From positions 85,497 through 149,496 of the forward strand of contig NZ_PIRO01000003.1 of NCBI RefSeq assembly GCF_003048905.1: a stretch of DNA of 64,000 bases. Reading direction: 5' to 3'. The DNA is from Campylobacter concisus. Lineage in GTDB: Bacteria; Campylobacterota; Campylobacteria; Campylobacterales; Campylobacteraceae. Within the stretch, counting starts at the first letter, position 1. Each line of letters begins with the position of its first letter. Shown here piece after piece: positions 16,922 to 27,726 of this stretch. Both the position numbers and the translations under genes were made by a program. The notes beneath the pieces are model-generated. The model ran no database searches. It was not told where the DNA came from and saw nothing but the letters and a program-made list of their open reading frames with translations.

Positions 16922-18108
16922 TGCCAAATTTCATAGCTTCGTCCTTAAAAGAGCTCTCGTTTCCATTTGGTAATGACAAAGTCAAATTTCTTTGGCAAGC
17001 AAATGGACGAAACGAGAGGCTCATATACACAAAAAATGAAGAAGAGAGTTTTTTCCTAGTCGTAAAGTCCGGTAAAAATGGCATCGTCGTAAAGGGAGAA
17101 AAGCTTACAAAGCCAGCTAAAGTTGGTCTTTTGCAAGAGGCGCTGGAGCTTTTTAAAGAGCAAAATTGCAATGATGTAATCAGTCAAGCATTTGCCGTAA
17201 AAAAGACAAATTTGACTAAAAAAGTGAGTGAAATTTTATGCCTTGAAGAATTTGTGCCAGCATTTTGCGAGTTAAAAGATAAATTTAAAGAGATTTTCAT
17301 TGAGATCGGCTTTGGTTCTGGCAGGCACTTGCTTTATCAAGCTAAAAACAATCCAAAGGCTTTGGTTATAGGCATAGAAGTCTATAAACCAAGCATCGAG
17401 CAAGTAGCAAAGCTAGCTAGGACAAACGCCCTAGAAAACGTGCGGCTAATAAATACCGACGCCAGGCTCTTGCTCTCACTTGTTGGCTCAAATTTGGTTG
17501 ATAGAGTCTTTTTACACTTTCCAGTGCCGTGGGATAAAGCAGAGCATAGACGCGTGGTCTCATCGGCATTTGCGCTTGAGTGCGAGAGGATACTAAAAGT
17601 TGGCGGTAAATTTGAGCTAAGGACTGATAGCAAGGAGTATTGCGATTTTAGCTTGAGTAAATTTTTAGAGCCAGCAAACTCAAAAATAGAAGCTTTTAAA
17701 AATAGAAATTTAGAAGTAACTAGTAAGTACGAAGACCGCTGGAGACGTCAAGATAAGGACATTTACGATGTCATTTATACTTGTGAGGTCAAAAGTGGCG
17801 AGAGTGTTTTAGCTGGAGATTTTGACTTTAAAGAAAAGACAAGCGTAAAAAATATAATTAAAAATTTCAAAAATTTCATCGTCAAAAAAGAGGATTATTT
17901 TTTACATTTCGAAGAAATTTATATCATAAATGAAGATGAAATTTTGCTAAAAGTTGCTTTTGGAGCATTTAATAAACCTGAGCAATGTTTTATCAAAATA
18001 AGCGATGAAAAAAGCGAATATTTTATAAAAAAACCGATCTTAATTCGTGAGAATTTGGCTGCACACGAGCTTTTGAAGGAGTATTTGGCTGATGCAAGAG
18101 ATAATTAG
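16921..18108 (+). CDS. trmB: tRNA (guanine-N7)-methyltransferase TrmB, long form
   Basis: Methylates G46 of tRNA using S-adenosylmethionine. The 395-residue protein is of the long type of Campylobacterota, about 180 residues longer than E. coli TrmB. The methyltransferase core is central: I-E-I-G-F-G-S-G-R-H-L-L (SAM loop, about residue 128), G-I-E-V-Y-K-P-S-I-E, and H-F-P-V-P-W-D-K-A-E-H-R-R. N- and C-terminal extensions have no assigned role. The ATG overlaps the TAA of flpA by one base, so its translation may depend on ribosomes finishing flpA in the second frame. Confidence 0.9.
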   Translation: MPNFIASSLKELSFPFGNDKVKFLWQANGRNERLIYTKNEEESFFLVVKSGKNGIVVKGEKLTKPAKVGLLQEALELFKEQNCNDVISQAFAVKKTNLTKKVSEILCLEEFVPAFCELKDKFKEIFIEIGFGSGRHLLYQAKNNPKALVIGIEVYKPSIEQVAKLARTNALENVRLINTDARLLLSLVGSNLVDRVFLHFPVPWDKAEHRRVVSSAFALECERILKVGGKFELRTDSKEYCDFSLSKFLEPANSKIEAFKNRNLEVTSKYEDRWRRQDKDIYDVIYTCEVKSGESVLAGDFDFKEKTSVKNIIKNFKNFIVKKEDYFLHFEEIYIINEDEILLKVAFGAFNKPEQCFIKISDEKSEYFIKKPILIRENLAAHELLKEYLADARDN

Positions 18109-18763
18109 TGCAAGAAATTTGAGCCTAGCTTATGAACGCGATGAAATCGTAATTAATAGCGTCAATTTAGATATTTATGCAAATGATTTTGTCTTTATCA
18201 CAGGCAAGAGCGGAAGTGGAAAAAGCACGCTTTTAAAATCATTTTATGGAGAAATTTCACCTCTTGCTGGAGAGCTAAATGTCTGCATGACACAAATGGA
18301 TGATATCGATGACAAAAGACTTTGTGAGCTTAGGCAGCGAGTTGGCATTATATTTCAAAATTATCGCTTGATAAATGAATGGAATGTGGAAAGAAACGTC
18401 ATGCTGCCCCTCATCATCAAAGGCATCAATCAAAATGTGAGCAAAAAGCAAGTGGCTAAACTTTTAAAACATGTAAATATGCTTCATAAAGCTGATAAAT
18501 ACCCTCGTGAGCTAAGCGGTGGCGAGCAGCAAAGAGTGGCGATGGCAAGGGCTCTAGCGCACAATCCAAATTTGCTCTTATGCGACGAGCCAACTGGAAA
18601 TTTAGACGAATACTCAAGCGACGTCATCTGGTCGCTTTTAAAATCAGCTAGGGAATTTTTAGGCACAAGCGTCGTTGTGGTGACTCATCACATTCCCTCA
18701 ACGCTTCGTATCCCGTACCGTCACTTCGTCATAGAAAATGGAGGCGTGCATGAGATCGCTTAA
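18092..18763 (+). CDS. ftsE: Cell division ATP-binding protein FtsE
   Basis: ABC ATPase that with FtsX links the Z ring to septal peptidoglycan hydrolysis. The 223 residues contain Walker A G-K-S-G-S-G-K-S-T, Q-loop F-Q-N-Y-R, signature L-S-G-G-E-Q-Q-R-V, Walker B L-L-L-C-D-E-P-T-G-N-L-D and the H-loop T-H-H. Start ATG 18092 lies within the end of trmB and follows AAGGAG. FtsX and an EnvC-like protein follow with overlaps, which makes FtsE much more likely than a LolD or MacB-type ATPase. Confidence 0.92.
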   Translation: MQEIISARNLSLAYERDEIVINSVNLDIYANDFVFITGKSGSGKSTLLKSFYGEISPLAGELNVCMTQMDDIDDKRLCELRQRVGIIFQNYRLINEWNVERNVMLPLIIKGINQNVSKKQVAKLLKHVNMLHKADKYPRELSGGEQQRVAMARALAHNPNLLLCDEPTGNLDEYSSDVIWSLLKSAREFLGTSVVVVTHHIPSTLRIPYRHFVIENGGVHEIA

Positions 18764-19565
18764 AAATCATCTTGGATTCATCCTGCCGCTAATCGCACTT
18801 TTGTTTTCCGTGCAGTTTAGTCTAACTGCCGATAAGATTGTGAGAGATTATGAAAGACTCATGGGAAATGACTACAACATCGTCATAGTTTCAAGTAAAG
18901 AGCTTAGTGATGCTATTTTAAAGCCTGTGGTTAGCAATCTATCTAGCATCGAGCCACTAAGCCCGCAAAAGATCATCGACCGCCTCTCAAATGATATCTC
19001 TGCTAAAAATTTGTCCATACTGCAAAATGCGCTACCTAAATTTTACTCACTAAAACTTAGCGAATTTCCGACACCGCAGTACATGGATGAGTTAAAGCAA
19101 AAACTTTTAAAATTTGATGGCATCACAAAGGTCGAGACATTTTCAAAGACTCACGATAAGGTCTTTAAAATACTAAATTTAGCCAAAAGTATATCGTATG
19201 CTTTTATGGCGATACTTTGCGTGATAGGACTTATGCTTATGCTAAAGCAGGCTAAAATTTGGCTATTTGAGCATAGAGAGCGCATCGAGATTATGACGCT
19301 TTTTGGAGCACCATTTTGGCTAAAATCAGCCATGCTTTACAAATCAGCCATGGTTGATAGCCTAGTTGCTACCGTTGCAGTTGGTGTATTTTTCTTTTTC
19401 TTGCCGGGCATTGAAATTTTTAGAGAAAATGCCGCAAGCATTGATGTGATATTGCCTAGTCTTGATCCTTCAAGGGATATTTTTATTTTATTTGGCGTGG
19501 CTATGTTTTTAAGTATTTTTGCTGTTAGTTTAGTGATGAGTAAGGCTAGAAAAAGCACGATATGA
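18750..19565 (+). CDS. ftsX: Cell division permease-like protein FtsX
   Basis: Membrane partner of FtsE. About 271 residues with a short cytoplasmic N-terminus, TM1 (I-L-P-L-I-A-L-L-F-S-V), a periplasmic domain of about 130 residues, then three more hydrophobic helices (around residues 155-180, 200-225 and 240-262). FtsX transports no substrate; its periplasmic loop controls EnvC-type activators. ATG 18750 is chosen because GGAGG lies 5 bases upstream; an ATG at 18738 adds four residues but lacks that spacing. It overlaps ftsE by 14 bases and the EnvC-like gene by 4 (ATGA). Confidence 0.9.
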   Translation: MRSLKNHLGFILPLIALLFSVQFSLTADKIVRDYERLMGNDYNIVIVSSKELSDAILKPVVSNLSSIEPLSPQKIIDRLSNDISAKNLSILQNALPKFYSLKLSEFPTPQYMDELKQKLLKFDGITKVETFSKTHDKVFKILNLAKSISYAFMAILCVIGLMLMLKQAKIWLFEHRERIEIMTLFGAPFWLKSAMLYKSAMVDSLVATVAVGVFFFFLPGIEIFRENAASIDVILPSLDPSRDIFILFGVAMFLSIFAVSLVMSKARKSTI

Positions 19566-20779
19566 GAAAAGGAATTTTTATATTTTTGCTAGCTTTTAGT
19601 CTAGCTTTTGCGTCAAATACCAAAGAGAAGATCAAAGACTCCAAAAACTCGCTAAGATCGAGTCAAGCGATGAGTGAGCAGCTTAGTAAAAAGCTAGATG
19701 ATTTGGCTGGCGATATCGTAAATGGCGAGAAAAAACTTCGCGGTATAAGTGGCGATATCACAAATCTAAAAGGTCAAATTTCAGTTCTTGAGACAAATGC
19801 TTCAAAGGCACTTATTGAGCTTGATGATCTAACTAAGCAAAACAAAGAGCTAGAACGCACTCAAAAGGAGCTTGAGCAAAACATGATAAGGATCATCGCA
19901 GAAGATTTGTCGTTTGATCTTTTGATGTCTGCAACTGAGGGCAAGCAAAGCGAGGAGAGCATCATCTCATCTCAAATTTTAACCAAGCTAAATGCCATCA
20001 CAAAAGAGGATTTTAAAAGACTTAGCCAGAACTATGAAGATACGATCGAGAAGATAAAAAATAAATCAAACAAAATAAGCGAGATAAACTCAAGCATCAA
20101 AAACTATAGACGCAAGCAAAGTGACTTGCAAAATTTAGAGAGTACGCAGAAAAATACTATAAACGGACTAAAACGTGATAAGGAAATTTACAGCAAAAAG
20201 CTAGCCAAACTTCAAGCCCAACAAGATGAGCTAAGAAAGACGCTAGAGCAGCTTGCTATCATGCAAAAACAAGAAGATGAAGCAGCACGTGCTGCTAGAG
20301 AAAAACAAGAAAAGGCAACCAGTAAGGGTGGCAAAAAAGGTGAAAAAAGCCAGCCAATGGGTGGAGGCTATCAAACAAGCTCAGTTAAAAAATATTCAGG
20401 TGCAAAGACAATCGCTCCTCTTGATAGCTACACTGTAAAGCAAAAATTTGGTAACTACGTAGATCCAATATATAACATCAAAATTTTTAACGAGTCAGTC
20501 ACACTTCGCTCAACCACGCCAGATGTCAAGGTCAAAAGCGTGCTAAATGGTAAAGTAGTCTTTGCAAAAGCAACTCCGATGCTTGAAAATGTAGTCATCA
20601 TCGAAAACGAAAATGGCATCCACACGATCTACGCTCACCTAAGCCAGATCGCACCGACTGTAAAAGTCGGCTCAGTCGTGCAAAAAGGCTACGTTATAGG
20701 CCGAGTTAGAAACGATCTAACCTTTGAAGTAACGCAAAGAAACTACCACATCGATCCACTTGAGATGATCTCAAAATAG
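19562..20779 (+). CDS. EnvC-like murein hydrolase activator (degenerate M23/LytM)
   Basis: A 405-residue periplasmic protein: signal peptide (about residues 1-18), long coiled coil (about 20-250 with a break near 110-160), a low-complexity linker, then a LytM/M23 fold (about 287-403). The zinc motifs of active M23 enzymes are lost: the H-x3-D motif is absent and H-x-H is D-L-T-F-E (residues 385-389). This is the pattern of EnvC, which activates amidases instead of cutting peptidoglycan. It directly follows ftsEX, and the amidase gene amiA is 5.5 kb downstream. C. jejuni annotation usually calls the homologue an M23 peptidase. Confidence 0.85.
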   Translation: MRKGIFIFLLAFSLAFASNTKEKIKDSKNSLRSSQAMSEQLSKKLDDLAGDIVNGEKKLRGISGDITNLKGQISVLETNASKALIELDDLTKQNKELERTQKELEQNMIRIIAEDLSFDLLMSATEGKQSEESIISSQILTKLNAITKEDFKRLSQNYEDTIEKIKNKSNKISEINSSIKNYRRKQSDLQNLESTQKNTINGLKRDKEIYSKKLAKLQAQQDELRKTLEQLAIMQKQEDEAARAAREKQEKATSKGGKKGEKSQPMGGGYQTSSVKKYSGAKTIAPLDSYTVKQKFGNYVDPIYNIKIFNESVTLRSTTPDVKVKSVLNGKVVFAKATPMLENVVIIENENGIHTIYAHLSQIAPTVKVGSVVQKGYVIGRVRNDLTFEVTQRNYHIDPLEMISK

Positions 20780-20834
20780 CCACTTTGCAAGTGCTATTAA
20801 CTAAATTTAAAGCCTTTTTGGCTAGAATGCGTGA

Positions 20835-21569
<735 letters not shown>

Positions 21570-21587
21570 ATTTTAAAAAGGATAAAT

Positions 21588-21803
21588 ATGAGAACAGAAC
21601 AAATAACAGCAAGAGCGTTAAAACAAGTTGGTGATGATAGATATAAACTTTCACTTATCGTAGCAAAGCGTGCAGAAGCACTAGCAAATGGAGCAGTAGT
21701 GCTTGTAGAAGCCGATACTTCAAAGATGAAATTTGCTGACATTGCGCTACTTGAAGTAGCTGAGGGTAAAATAGGCTTAGAGGCAATAGTTGAAGGAAAA
21801 TAG
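21588..21803 (+). CDS. rpoZ: RNA polymerase omega subunit
   Basis: Small 71-residue subunit that helps assemble and stabilise RNA polymerase beta-prime. It has the omega pattern R-T-E-Q-I-T-A-R-A-L, then Y-K-L-S-L-I-V-A-K-R-A-E-A-L-A-N-G. Start ATG 21588 follows AAAAGGATAA. It sits between pyrH and spoT, overlapping spoT by 14 bases; the rpoZ-spoT pairing is common in proteobacteria. Confidence 0.93.
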   Translation: MRTEQITARALKQVGDDRYKLSLIVAKRAEALANGAVVLVEADTSKMKFADIALLEVAEGKIGLEAIVEGK

Positions 21804-23979
21804 TCTTTTTTTAGAGCAGCTAATAGAACAAATTTTACCTTGTAAAAATGTTTCAGAAGCTATAACGCTGCTCTTTTCTCTTTGCGAACGAAGCGAGAAA
21901 TTAGATAAAGCTATAGATAGCTGTGTCACATCTCATGCTGGTCAATATCGCAAAAGTGGCGAGCCATACGCAATCCATCCTATCTTAGTAGCATCAATAG
22001 TGGCAAATATGGGCGGAGATGAGAGTATGGTTATAGCTGCACTACTTCACGATGTAGTTGAAGATACTGAAGTTACACTTAGCGAAGTTCAGGCTGAATT
22101 TGGCGATGAAGTGGCAAAGCTGGTTGAAGGGCTTACAAAGATAGTTGCTATAAGAGAAAACAAGCTTGCAAGCTCAAGTAGTAACGAAAAACTAGCAAGC
22201 TCGGCACTAACTTTTAGAAAAATGCTTTTAATTTCCATTGAGGATGTTAGAGTTCTTGTGGTTAAGCTTTGTGACAGACTTCATAATATGCTAACCCTTG
22301 ATGCATTAAAAGTAGAAAAACAAAAACGCATCGCTGAAGAGACGCTTATGGTCTACGCTCCGATCGCTCATAGGCTTGGAATTTCATCTATTAAAAACAT
22401 ACTTGAAGATCTAAGTTTTAAATATGCTATGCCAGAAGAATACGCCAAGATCGATAGCTTTTTAAATAAAAATAAGCAGCAGCTTAGCCTTAAACTAAAT
22501 GCTTTTTACGAAAAAGTAAATCAAATTTTGCTTGAAAACGGCTTTATTGAGGGCACTTTCGAGATTCAAAAACGTATAAAGCATTACTATTCGATTTATT
22601 TAAAAATGCAAAGAAAAGGTATTTCGATTGAAGAGGTGCTTGATTTGCTAGCTATTAGAATTCTTGTGCAAAAGCCGCTTGATTGCTATCTTGCGCTTGG
22701 AAATTTGCATATAAATTTTAATCCTCTTATTTCGAGATTTAAGGATTATATTGCGCTTCCAAAGCAAAATGGCTATCAAACGATACATACAACTATTTTT
22801 GATAATAAGAGTATTTTTGAGGCACAAGTTCGTACTTACGATATGCACAAAACCGCCGAATACGGTGTCGCAGCTCATTGGAAATACAAAAACGGCGAGG
22901 GCAGTTTACTTAATCCAAAACTTGACTGGCTAAACGACATTGGTATGCAAAACAATGAAGCTGAAAGTAATGTCGAAGAGCTTTATGAATATGCAAAAGA
23001 TAGTCTTTATATAGAAGATATTGCGGTCTATTCGCCAAAAGGTGAGGTTTTTACGCTTCCACGCGGGGCTACTGCACTTGATTATGCTTATGAGATTCAC
23101 ACAGAGATCGGACTTTACGCAAAAGAAGCTTATATAAATCGCGTCAGGATGCCACTTTTAACAGAGCTAAAAAACGGCGATATTGTAAGGATTGTAACTG
23201 GCGAAGAGGCAAAATTTCGCTGTTCATGGATAAATAGCGTTCGAACTGGTAAAGCAAGGGCTACGATAAGAACATATTGCAAGCAAAAGATAAAAGATAT
23301 AAATTATAAAATTGCAGTTGATATTTTAAAGTCAGTTTTTGGCGTTTCTAAAGATAGAATTTTAGACTGGATAGAGCATGAAAATTTAGGCAAAAAAGTT
23401 TTTCGTGCTGCAACTGAAAGCGATTTTTTGCAAGAGGTCGTAAATATGCTTAAAAAGTATATAAAAAAAGAGCGTCCTTTTATGATCTCTTTGGGCGATA
23501 AATATCAGGTTAAAAAGCAAAAATTTGAAAATATCGTAATCTATTCAAATCATAAAATTTCAAATGTCGAGTTTGACTATTGTTGTAACCCAAAAAGAGG
23601 CGATAGTATAGTTGGCTTTAAAAATGGACACAATGTGACAGTGCATCACAAACTTTGTGAGCGTGCTGGAAAGCTTATGGATAAGGGCAATGAGATCATC
23701 TTTGTCAAATGGACTAGAAATGCCCCACATAGATATAAAATTTTATTAAATCTTGAGAACCGAAAAGGCGCGTTGGCTGAATTTTTAACATATCTTGCTA
23801 GACTAGATGTAAATTTGGCTACAATCTCGCTAAATGAAGCAAATGATCTTAGCGGCGATACATTTGAGATAAGTGTTGAGATAGCTGAAAACATCGATGC
23901 AAACGAGCTAAGAGAGAAAATCAAAGATAGATATAAGATTATAGATTTCGTTTCGCAAAGCGATCCATACCATAACTAG
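21790..23979 (+). CDS. spoT: Bifunctional (p)ppGpp synthetase/hydrolase (Rel/SpoT)
   Basis: Makes and degrades the alarmone (p)ppGpp. The 729 residues are in the usual order: HD hydrolase domain ([12 protein letters not shown], then [11 protein letters not shown]), synthetase domain ([17 protein letters not shown]), TGS domain ([12 protein letters not shown]) and a C-terminal ACT domain ([12 protein letters not shown]). Both hydrolase and synthetase motifs are intact. The start is TTG 21790, within rpoZ, with AGAGG 6 bases upstream. This is probably the only long RSH of the organism, as in C. jejuni. Confidence 0.95.
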   Translation: MKENSLFLEQLIEQILPCKNVSEAITLLFSLCERSEKLDKAIDSCVTSHAGQYRKSGEPYAIHPILVASIVANMGGDESMVIAALLHDVVEDTEVTLSEVQAEFGDEVAKLVEGLTKIVAIRENKLASSSSNEKLASSALTFRKMLLISIEDVRVLVVKLCDRLHNMLTLDALKVEKQKRIAEETLMVYAPIAHRLGISSIKNILEDLSFKYAMPEEYAKIDSFLNKNKQQLSLKLNAFYEKVNQILLENGFIEGTFEIQKRIKHYYSIYLKMQRKGISIEEVLDLLAIRILVQKPLDCYLALGNLHINFNPLISRFKDYIALPKQNGYQTIHTTIFDNKSIFEAQVRTYDMHKTAEYGVAAHWKYKNGEGSLLNPKLDWLNDIGMQNNEAESNVEELYEYAKDSLYIEDIAVYSPKGEVFTLPRGATALDYAYEIHTEIGLYAKEAYINRVRMPLLTELKNGDIVRIVTGEEAKFRCSWINSVRTGKARATIRTYCKQKIKDINYKIAVDILKSVFGVSKDRILDWIEHENLGKKVFRAATESDFLQEVVNMLKKYIKKERPFMISLGDKYQVKKQKFENIVIYSNHKISNVEFDYCCNPKRGDSIVGFKNGHNVTVHHKLCERAGKLMDKGNEIIFVKWTRNAPHRYKILLNLENRKGALAEFLTYLARLDVNLATISLNEANDLSGDTFEISVEIAENIDANELREKIKDRYKIIDFVSQSDPYHN

Positions 23980-23989
23980 GAGAAAGATA

Positions 23990-25195
23990 ATGCAAGATAT
24001 AGCTGAAATTTTACAAGAGATAAAACGCGGTGTTGCCGAGATTATTGACTTTGAAAGAGTTGAGAATTTAATAAAAAACTATTATGAAAAAGGTGAAAAT
24101 TTCTATGTAAAGGCTGGCTTTGATCCAACTGCTCCAGACCTTCACTTAGGTCACACAGTCGTTTTAAACAAGATGGCACTTCTTCAAAAGCATGGTGCGA
24201 TCGTGCAGTTTTTGATAGGTGACTTCACTGCTCAAATAGGCGATCCAACCGGTAAATCAGCCACCAGAAAAAAGCTAGATCAAGAAACAGTTTTAAAAAA
24301 TTCCAAGACTTACGAAGAGCAAGTTTTTAAAATTTTAGATCCAAAAAAGACCGTGATCATGTTTAACTCAAAATGGTCAAATGAGCTTGGAGCTGCTGGA
24401 ATGATAGAGCTAACTAGTACATTTTCAGTCGCTAGAATGCTAGAGCGCGACGACTTTGAAAAAAGGATAAAAGCTGGCAGTCCAATTTCAATTTGTGAAT
24501 TTATGTATCCACTTCTTCAAGGTTATGATAGTGTTGCGATGAAGTGCGATATCGAGATGGGCGGTACGGATCAGAAATTTAACCTTCTAATGGGTAGAAC
24601 CTTACAGCGAACATATAATGTTGGCAAAGAGCAAGCTGTAATAATGATGCCTCTTCTTGAAGGGCTTGATGGTATAAATAAGATGAGCAAAAGTCTTGGA
24701 AACTATATCGGCGTAACCGAAAATGCAAATGATATGTTTGCAAAAACGCTTAGTATAAGCGATGAGCTAATGTGGCGTTGGTACGAGCTTTTAAGCACAA
24801 AAAGCCTTGGCGAGATAGAAAATTTAATGAACGATGTAAAAAACGGCAAGTATCATCCAAAAAAAGCAAAAGAGGACCTTGCGTACGAGATAACAGCAAG
24901 GTATCACGGCGAGGAAGCTGCAAAAGCTGCGATGGCTGAGTTTAATAGCGTACACTCTCAAAATCAGCTCCCAACTGACATCAAAGAATTTAGTCTAAAA
25001 GCACCAGTTTGGATCGTGGAAGCTTTATCGCAGTGTGAGTTAAGTGAGTCAAATTCTCAAGCAAGACGCGACATAAAGGCAAATGCGGTTAGCATTAATC
25101 AAGAAAAGATCAGTGATGAGCAGTTAAAATTAGAAGCAGGTGAATATATCTTGCAAGTCGGAAAGCGTAAATTTGCAAAAGTAAAGGTTGAATAG
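23990..25195 (+). CDS. tyrS: Tyrosyl-tRNA synthetase
   Basis: Charges tRNA-Tyr. The 401-residue class I synthetase has H-L-G-H (in D-L-H-L-G-H-T-V) as its HIGH motif, K-M-S-K-S as KMSKS, and a C-terminal S4-type RNA-binding domain ([12 protein letters not shown]). Start ATG follows TAGGAGAAAG. The next gene begins on the base after the stop codon. Confidence 0.96.
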   Translation: MQDIAEILQEIKRGVAEIIDFERVENLIKNYYEKGENFYVKAGFDPTAPDLHLGHTVVLNKMALLQKHGAIVQFLIGDFTAQIGDPTGKSATRKKLDQETVLKNSKTYEEQVFKILDPKKTVIMFNSKWSNELGAAGMIELTSTFSVARMLERDDFEKRIKAGSPISICEFMYPLLQGYDSVAMKCDIEMGGTDQKFNLLMGRTLQRTYNVGKEQAVIMMPLLEGLDGINKMSKSLGNYIGVTENANDMFAKTLSISDELMWRWYELLSTKSLGEIENLMNDVKNGKYHPKKAKEDLAYEITARYHGEEAAKAAMAEFNSVHSQNQLPTDIKEFSLKAPVWIVEALSQCELSESNSQARRDIKANAVSINQEKISDEQLKLEAGEYILQVGKRKFAKVKVE

Positions 25196-26287
25196 ATGGA
25201 GTTAAAGCCATTAAAAATAGGAAAATATGAGATAAAGTATCCGATATTTCAAGGCGGTATGGGACTTGGTATCAGCTGGGACAAACTAGCTGGTAATGTA
25301 AGCTTAGAAGGCGGTCTTGGAATAATCAGCTCAGTTGGCACAGGATATTATGAAAATCGTAAATTTATAAACAAAGAGCTAAATGCAAAGCCATTTGGAA
25401 GTGAAAATTTCTACTCAACAAGAGGTCTTAGAGCAATTATTGAGAATGCACGAAAAATTTGTGGAGATTTGCCACTTGGCGTAAATATAATGTATGCTGC
25501 AAATGATTACGCAAGAGTGGTAAAAGACGCTTGTGAAGCCGGTATAAATATCATCGTATCAGGTGCTGGACTACCTACGAATTTGCCAGAATTTACACAA
25601 AATTTTAAAGAGGTTGCACTAGTTCCTATTATCTCAAGTGCAAAAGCGCTAAAGATCATCTGTAAACGTTGGCTACAAAGATATGACCGCTTACCAGATG
25701 CTGTCGTGCTTGAGGGGCCACTAAGCGGCGGACACCAGGGCTTTACTTACGAGCAGTGCCTTGATCCTGAGTTTTCGTTATTCAATCTAATCCCACAAGT
25801 AAAAGCTGAGATAAAAGAGTGGGGCGATTTTCCGCTCATCGCAGCCGGTGGAATTTGGGATAAAAATGATATCGAAAAAGCAATATCGCTAGGAGCAGAC
25901 GGCGTTCAAATGGGTACACGCTTTATCGGCACTCATGAGTGTGACGCAGATATTGGCTTTAAAGAAGTGATACTAGCAGCCGAGGAAAAGGACATAGAGC
26001 TTATAAAAAGTCCAGTTGGCTATCCGGCTCGTGGGATTAGAACAAATTTGATAAATTTGGTAGAAAAAAGGATGGGACCAAAGATCCAGTGCATAAGCAA
26101 CTGTGTGAGCCCTTGTCAAAGGGGCAAAGGGGCTAAAGAGGTTGGATATTGCATCGCTGATAGGCTGTTTGACTCATTTAGTGGCAAAAAAGAGACAGGG
26201 TTATTTTTCACTGGAGCAAACGGGTATAAACTAAAAGAGCTAATAAGTGTAAAAGAGTTAATGCACAAGCTGGTACATGGTGAATGA
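25196..26287 (+). CDS. Nitronate monooxygenase / 2-nitropropane dioxygenase family protein
   Basis: A 363-residue FMN-dependent TIM-barrel of the NPD family. Visible motifs are the N-terminal P-I-F-Q-G-G-M-G, V-V-L-E-G-P-L-S-G-G-H-Q-G and I-A-A-G-G-I-W-D followed by G-A-D-G-V-Q-M-G-T-R-F. A cysteine-rich stretch near residues 300-320 (C-I-S-N-C-V-S-P-C) is unusual for simple nitronate enzymes and could bind a metal or cluster; that is inference. Some relatives are enoyl-ACP reductases (FabK), so the reaction is uncertain. It abuts tyrS and overlaps amiA by 4 bases. Confidence 0.85.
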   Translation: MELKPLKIGKYEIKYPIFQGGMGLGISWDKLAGNVSLEGGLGIISSVGTGYYENRKFINKELNAKPFGSENFYSTRGLRAIIENARKICGDLPLGVNIMYAANDYARVVKDACEAGINIIVSGAGLPTNLPEFTQNFKEVALVPIISSAKALKIICKRWLQRYDRLPDAVVLEGPLSGGHQGFTYEQCLDPEFSLFNLIPQVKAEIKEWGDFPLIAAGGIWDKNDIEKAISLGADGVQMGTRFIGTHECDADIGFKEVILAAEEKDIELIKSPVGYPARGIRTNLINLVEKRMGPKIQCISNCVSPCQRGKGAKEVGYCIADRLFDSFSGKKETGLFFTGANGYKLKELISVKELMHKLVHGE

Positions 26288-27726
26288 AACGAGCGATAAT
26301 CCTCTTTTTTATTGTTTGTAATTTTCTTTTTGCTGCGACAAATTCAGAGATATTTGCAAAATTTGATAAAAATTTTGCCAGCTCAAGCAGAAGTGCAAAG
26401 ATTAAATTTCACAACGATATAAAAGACATCTATGTCGACGCGATCATAAAAAACGATAAAAATATAAAAAAACAAGCACTCACAAGACTCATAACCAGCT
26501 CGAAATCGCTTGGTTTTGATTCAAGTGGGTATATAAAAGATCTAAATGCACTAAATGGCGTAAAGAGCGCTAGTACGCCTGGCACCGCTACTTTGACGCT
26601 GCTTAGTGCAACCAAGGTAAATGACACTTTGGTGCTTAAGTTTAATACAAAAATTGATACCGCAAAACTAAAAACATCCTTTTTAAAGCAGCAAAATACA
26701 TATAAAAACATTATGGATATTGACGGTAGATTAAATGGCAATCCGCTAACTTATAAAAATTTCATATCTGATTACATTCACATCTCGCAGTATGATAAAA
26801 ATACCGTTAGAGTTATTTTTTCTGATAAGATCCAAAAGACTATAAAAGCAAATGCAACAGGTGATTTACTCATAATAAGTACACAAAATTTTATCTCAAA
26901 CGAAAATGTAAAAACGCCACTTCATAAAACTAAAAACAAAAATGAAGAAGTGCCACACAAAGAGCCTGAGCCAAATTTAAAGCCTCAGCCTGCACAAAGT
27001 GAGCCAGTGGCAGCACCTTTGCCACCAGTTGCGACTGGTAAATTTTCACGCAATAAAACGATCGTCATCGACCCAGGGCATGGCGGCACTGATCCAGGTG
27101 CAGTAAATGGCAAGCTTCAGGAAAAAACTGCGGTTTTAGGTGTAGCCAAAAAACTTGGCGACATACTAAAAGCACGTGGTTACAAGGTCTATTTTACTAG
27201 ATCAACCGATGTCTTTATAAATTTAAGAACAAGAACAAAATTTGCAAATGATAAGATGGCTGATCTTTTTGTTTCTATTCACGCAAATGCCGCTCCAAAT
27301 GCCACAAAGGCAAAAAGTATGCACGGCATTGAGACATTTTTCTTATCGCCTGCAAGAAGCGAACGTAGCAAAAACGCGGCTGCGCTTGAAAATAAATCAG
27401 ATATCGAAGAGATGAATTACTTTTCGCAGCAGACGTTTCTAAACGTGCTAAACCGCGAGAAGATCATCGCGTCAAACAAGCTTGGCATCGATATCCAAAA
27501 AGAAATTTTAGCAAGTGCTAGAAAGGTCTATGCTGCAAGTGATGGTAGTGTGAGAGAGGCGCCGTTTTGGGTGCTTGTAGGCGCTCTTATGCCAGCAGTT
27601 CTTGTTGAGATCGGCTATATCACGCATCCAGTCGAGGGTGAAAAGCTCTTTAATGATGCCTATCAAAACGCTCTTGCAAATGGCATTGCAAACGGCATTG
27701 ACGGATATTTTGCAAAAAATAGATGA
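26284..27726 (+). CDS. amiA: N-acetylmuramoyl-L-alanine amidase (AmiA/AmiC type)
   Basis: Zinc amidase that cuts the amide between muramic acid and the stem peptide, separating daughter cells. The 480 residues have a signal peptide (about 1-17), an AMIN-like domain (about 95-205), a proline-rich linker, and an Amidase_3 domain with zinc ligands in D-P-G-H-G-G, the E of K-L-Q-E-K, S-I-H-A-N, and the glutamate of L-V-E-I-G. It is the likely target of the EnvC-like activator under FtsEX in the same gene run. ATGA overlap with the gene before and with mnmC after. Confidence 0.93.
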   Translation: MKRAIILFFIVCNFLFAATNSEIFAKFDKNFASSSRSAKIKFHNDIKDIYVDAIIKNDKNIKKQALTRLITSSKSLGFDSSGYIKDLNALNGVKSASTPGTATLTLLSATKVNDTLVLKFNTKIDTAKLKTSFLKQQNTYKNIMDIDGRLNGNPLTYKNFISDYIHISQYDKNTVRVIFSDKIQKTIKANATGDLLIISTQNFISNENVKTPLHKTKNKNEEVPHKEPEPNLKPQPAQSEPVAAPLPPVATGKFSRNKTIVIDPGHGGTDPGAVNGKLQEKTAVLGVAKKLGDILKARGYKVYFTRSTDVFINLRTRTKFANDKMADLFVSIHANAAPNATKAKSMHGIETFFLSPARSERSKNAAALENKSDIEEMNYFSQQTFLNVLNREKIIASNKLGIDIQKEILASARKVYAASDGSVREAPFWVLVGALMPAVLVEIGYITHPVEGEKLFNDAYQNALANGIANGIDGYFAKNR

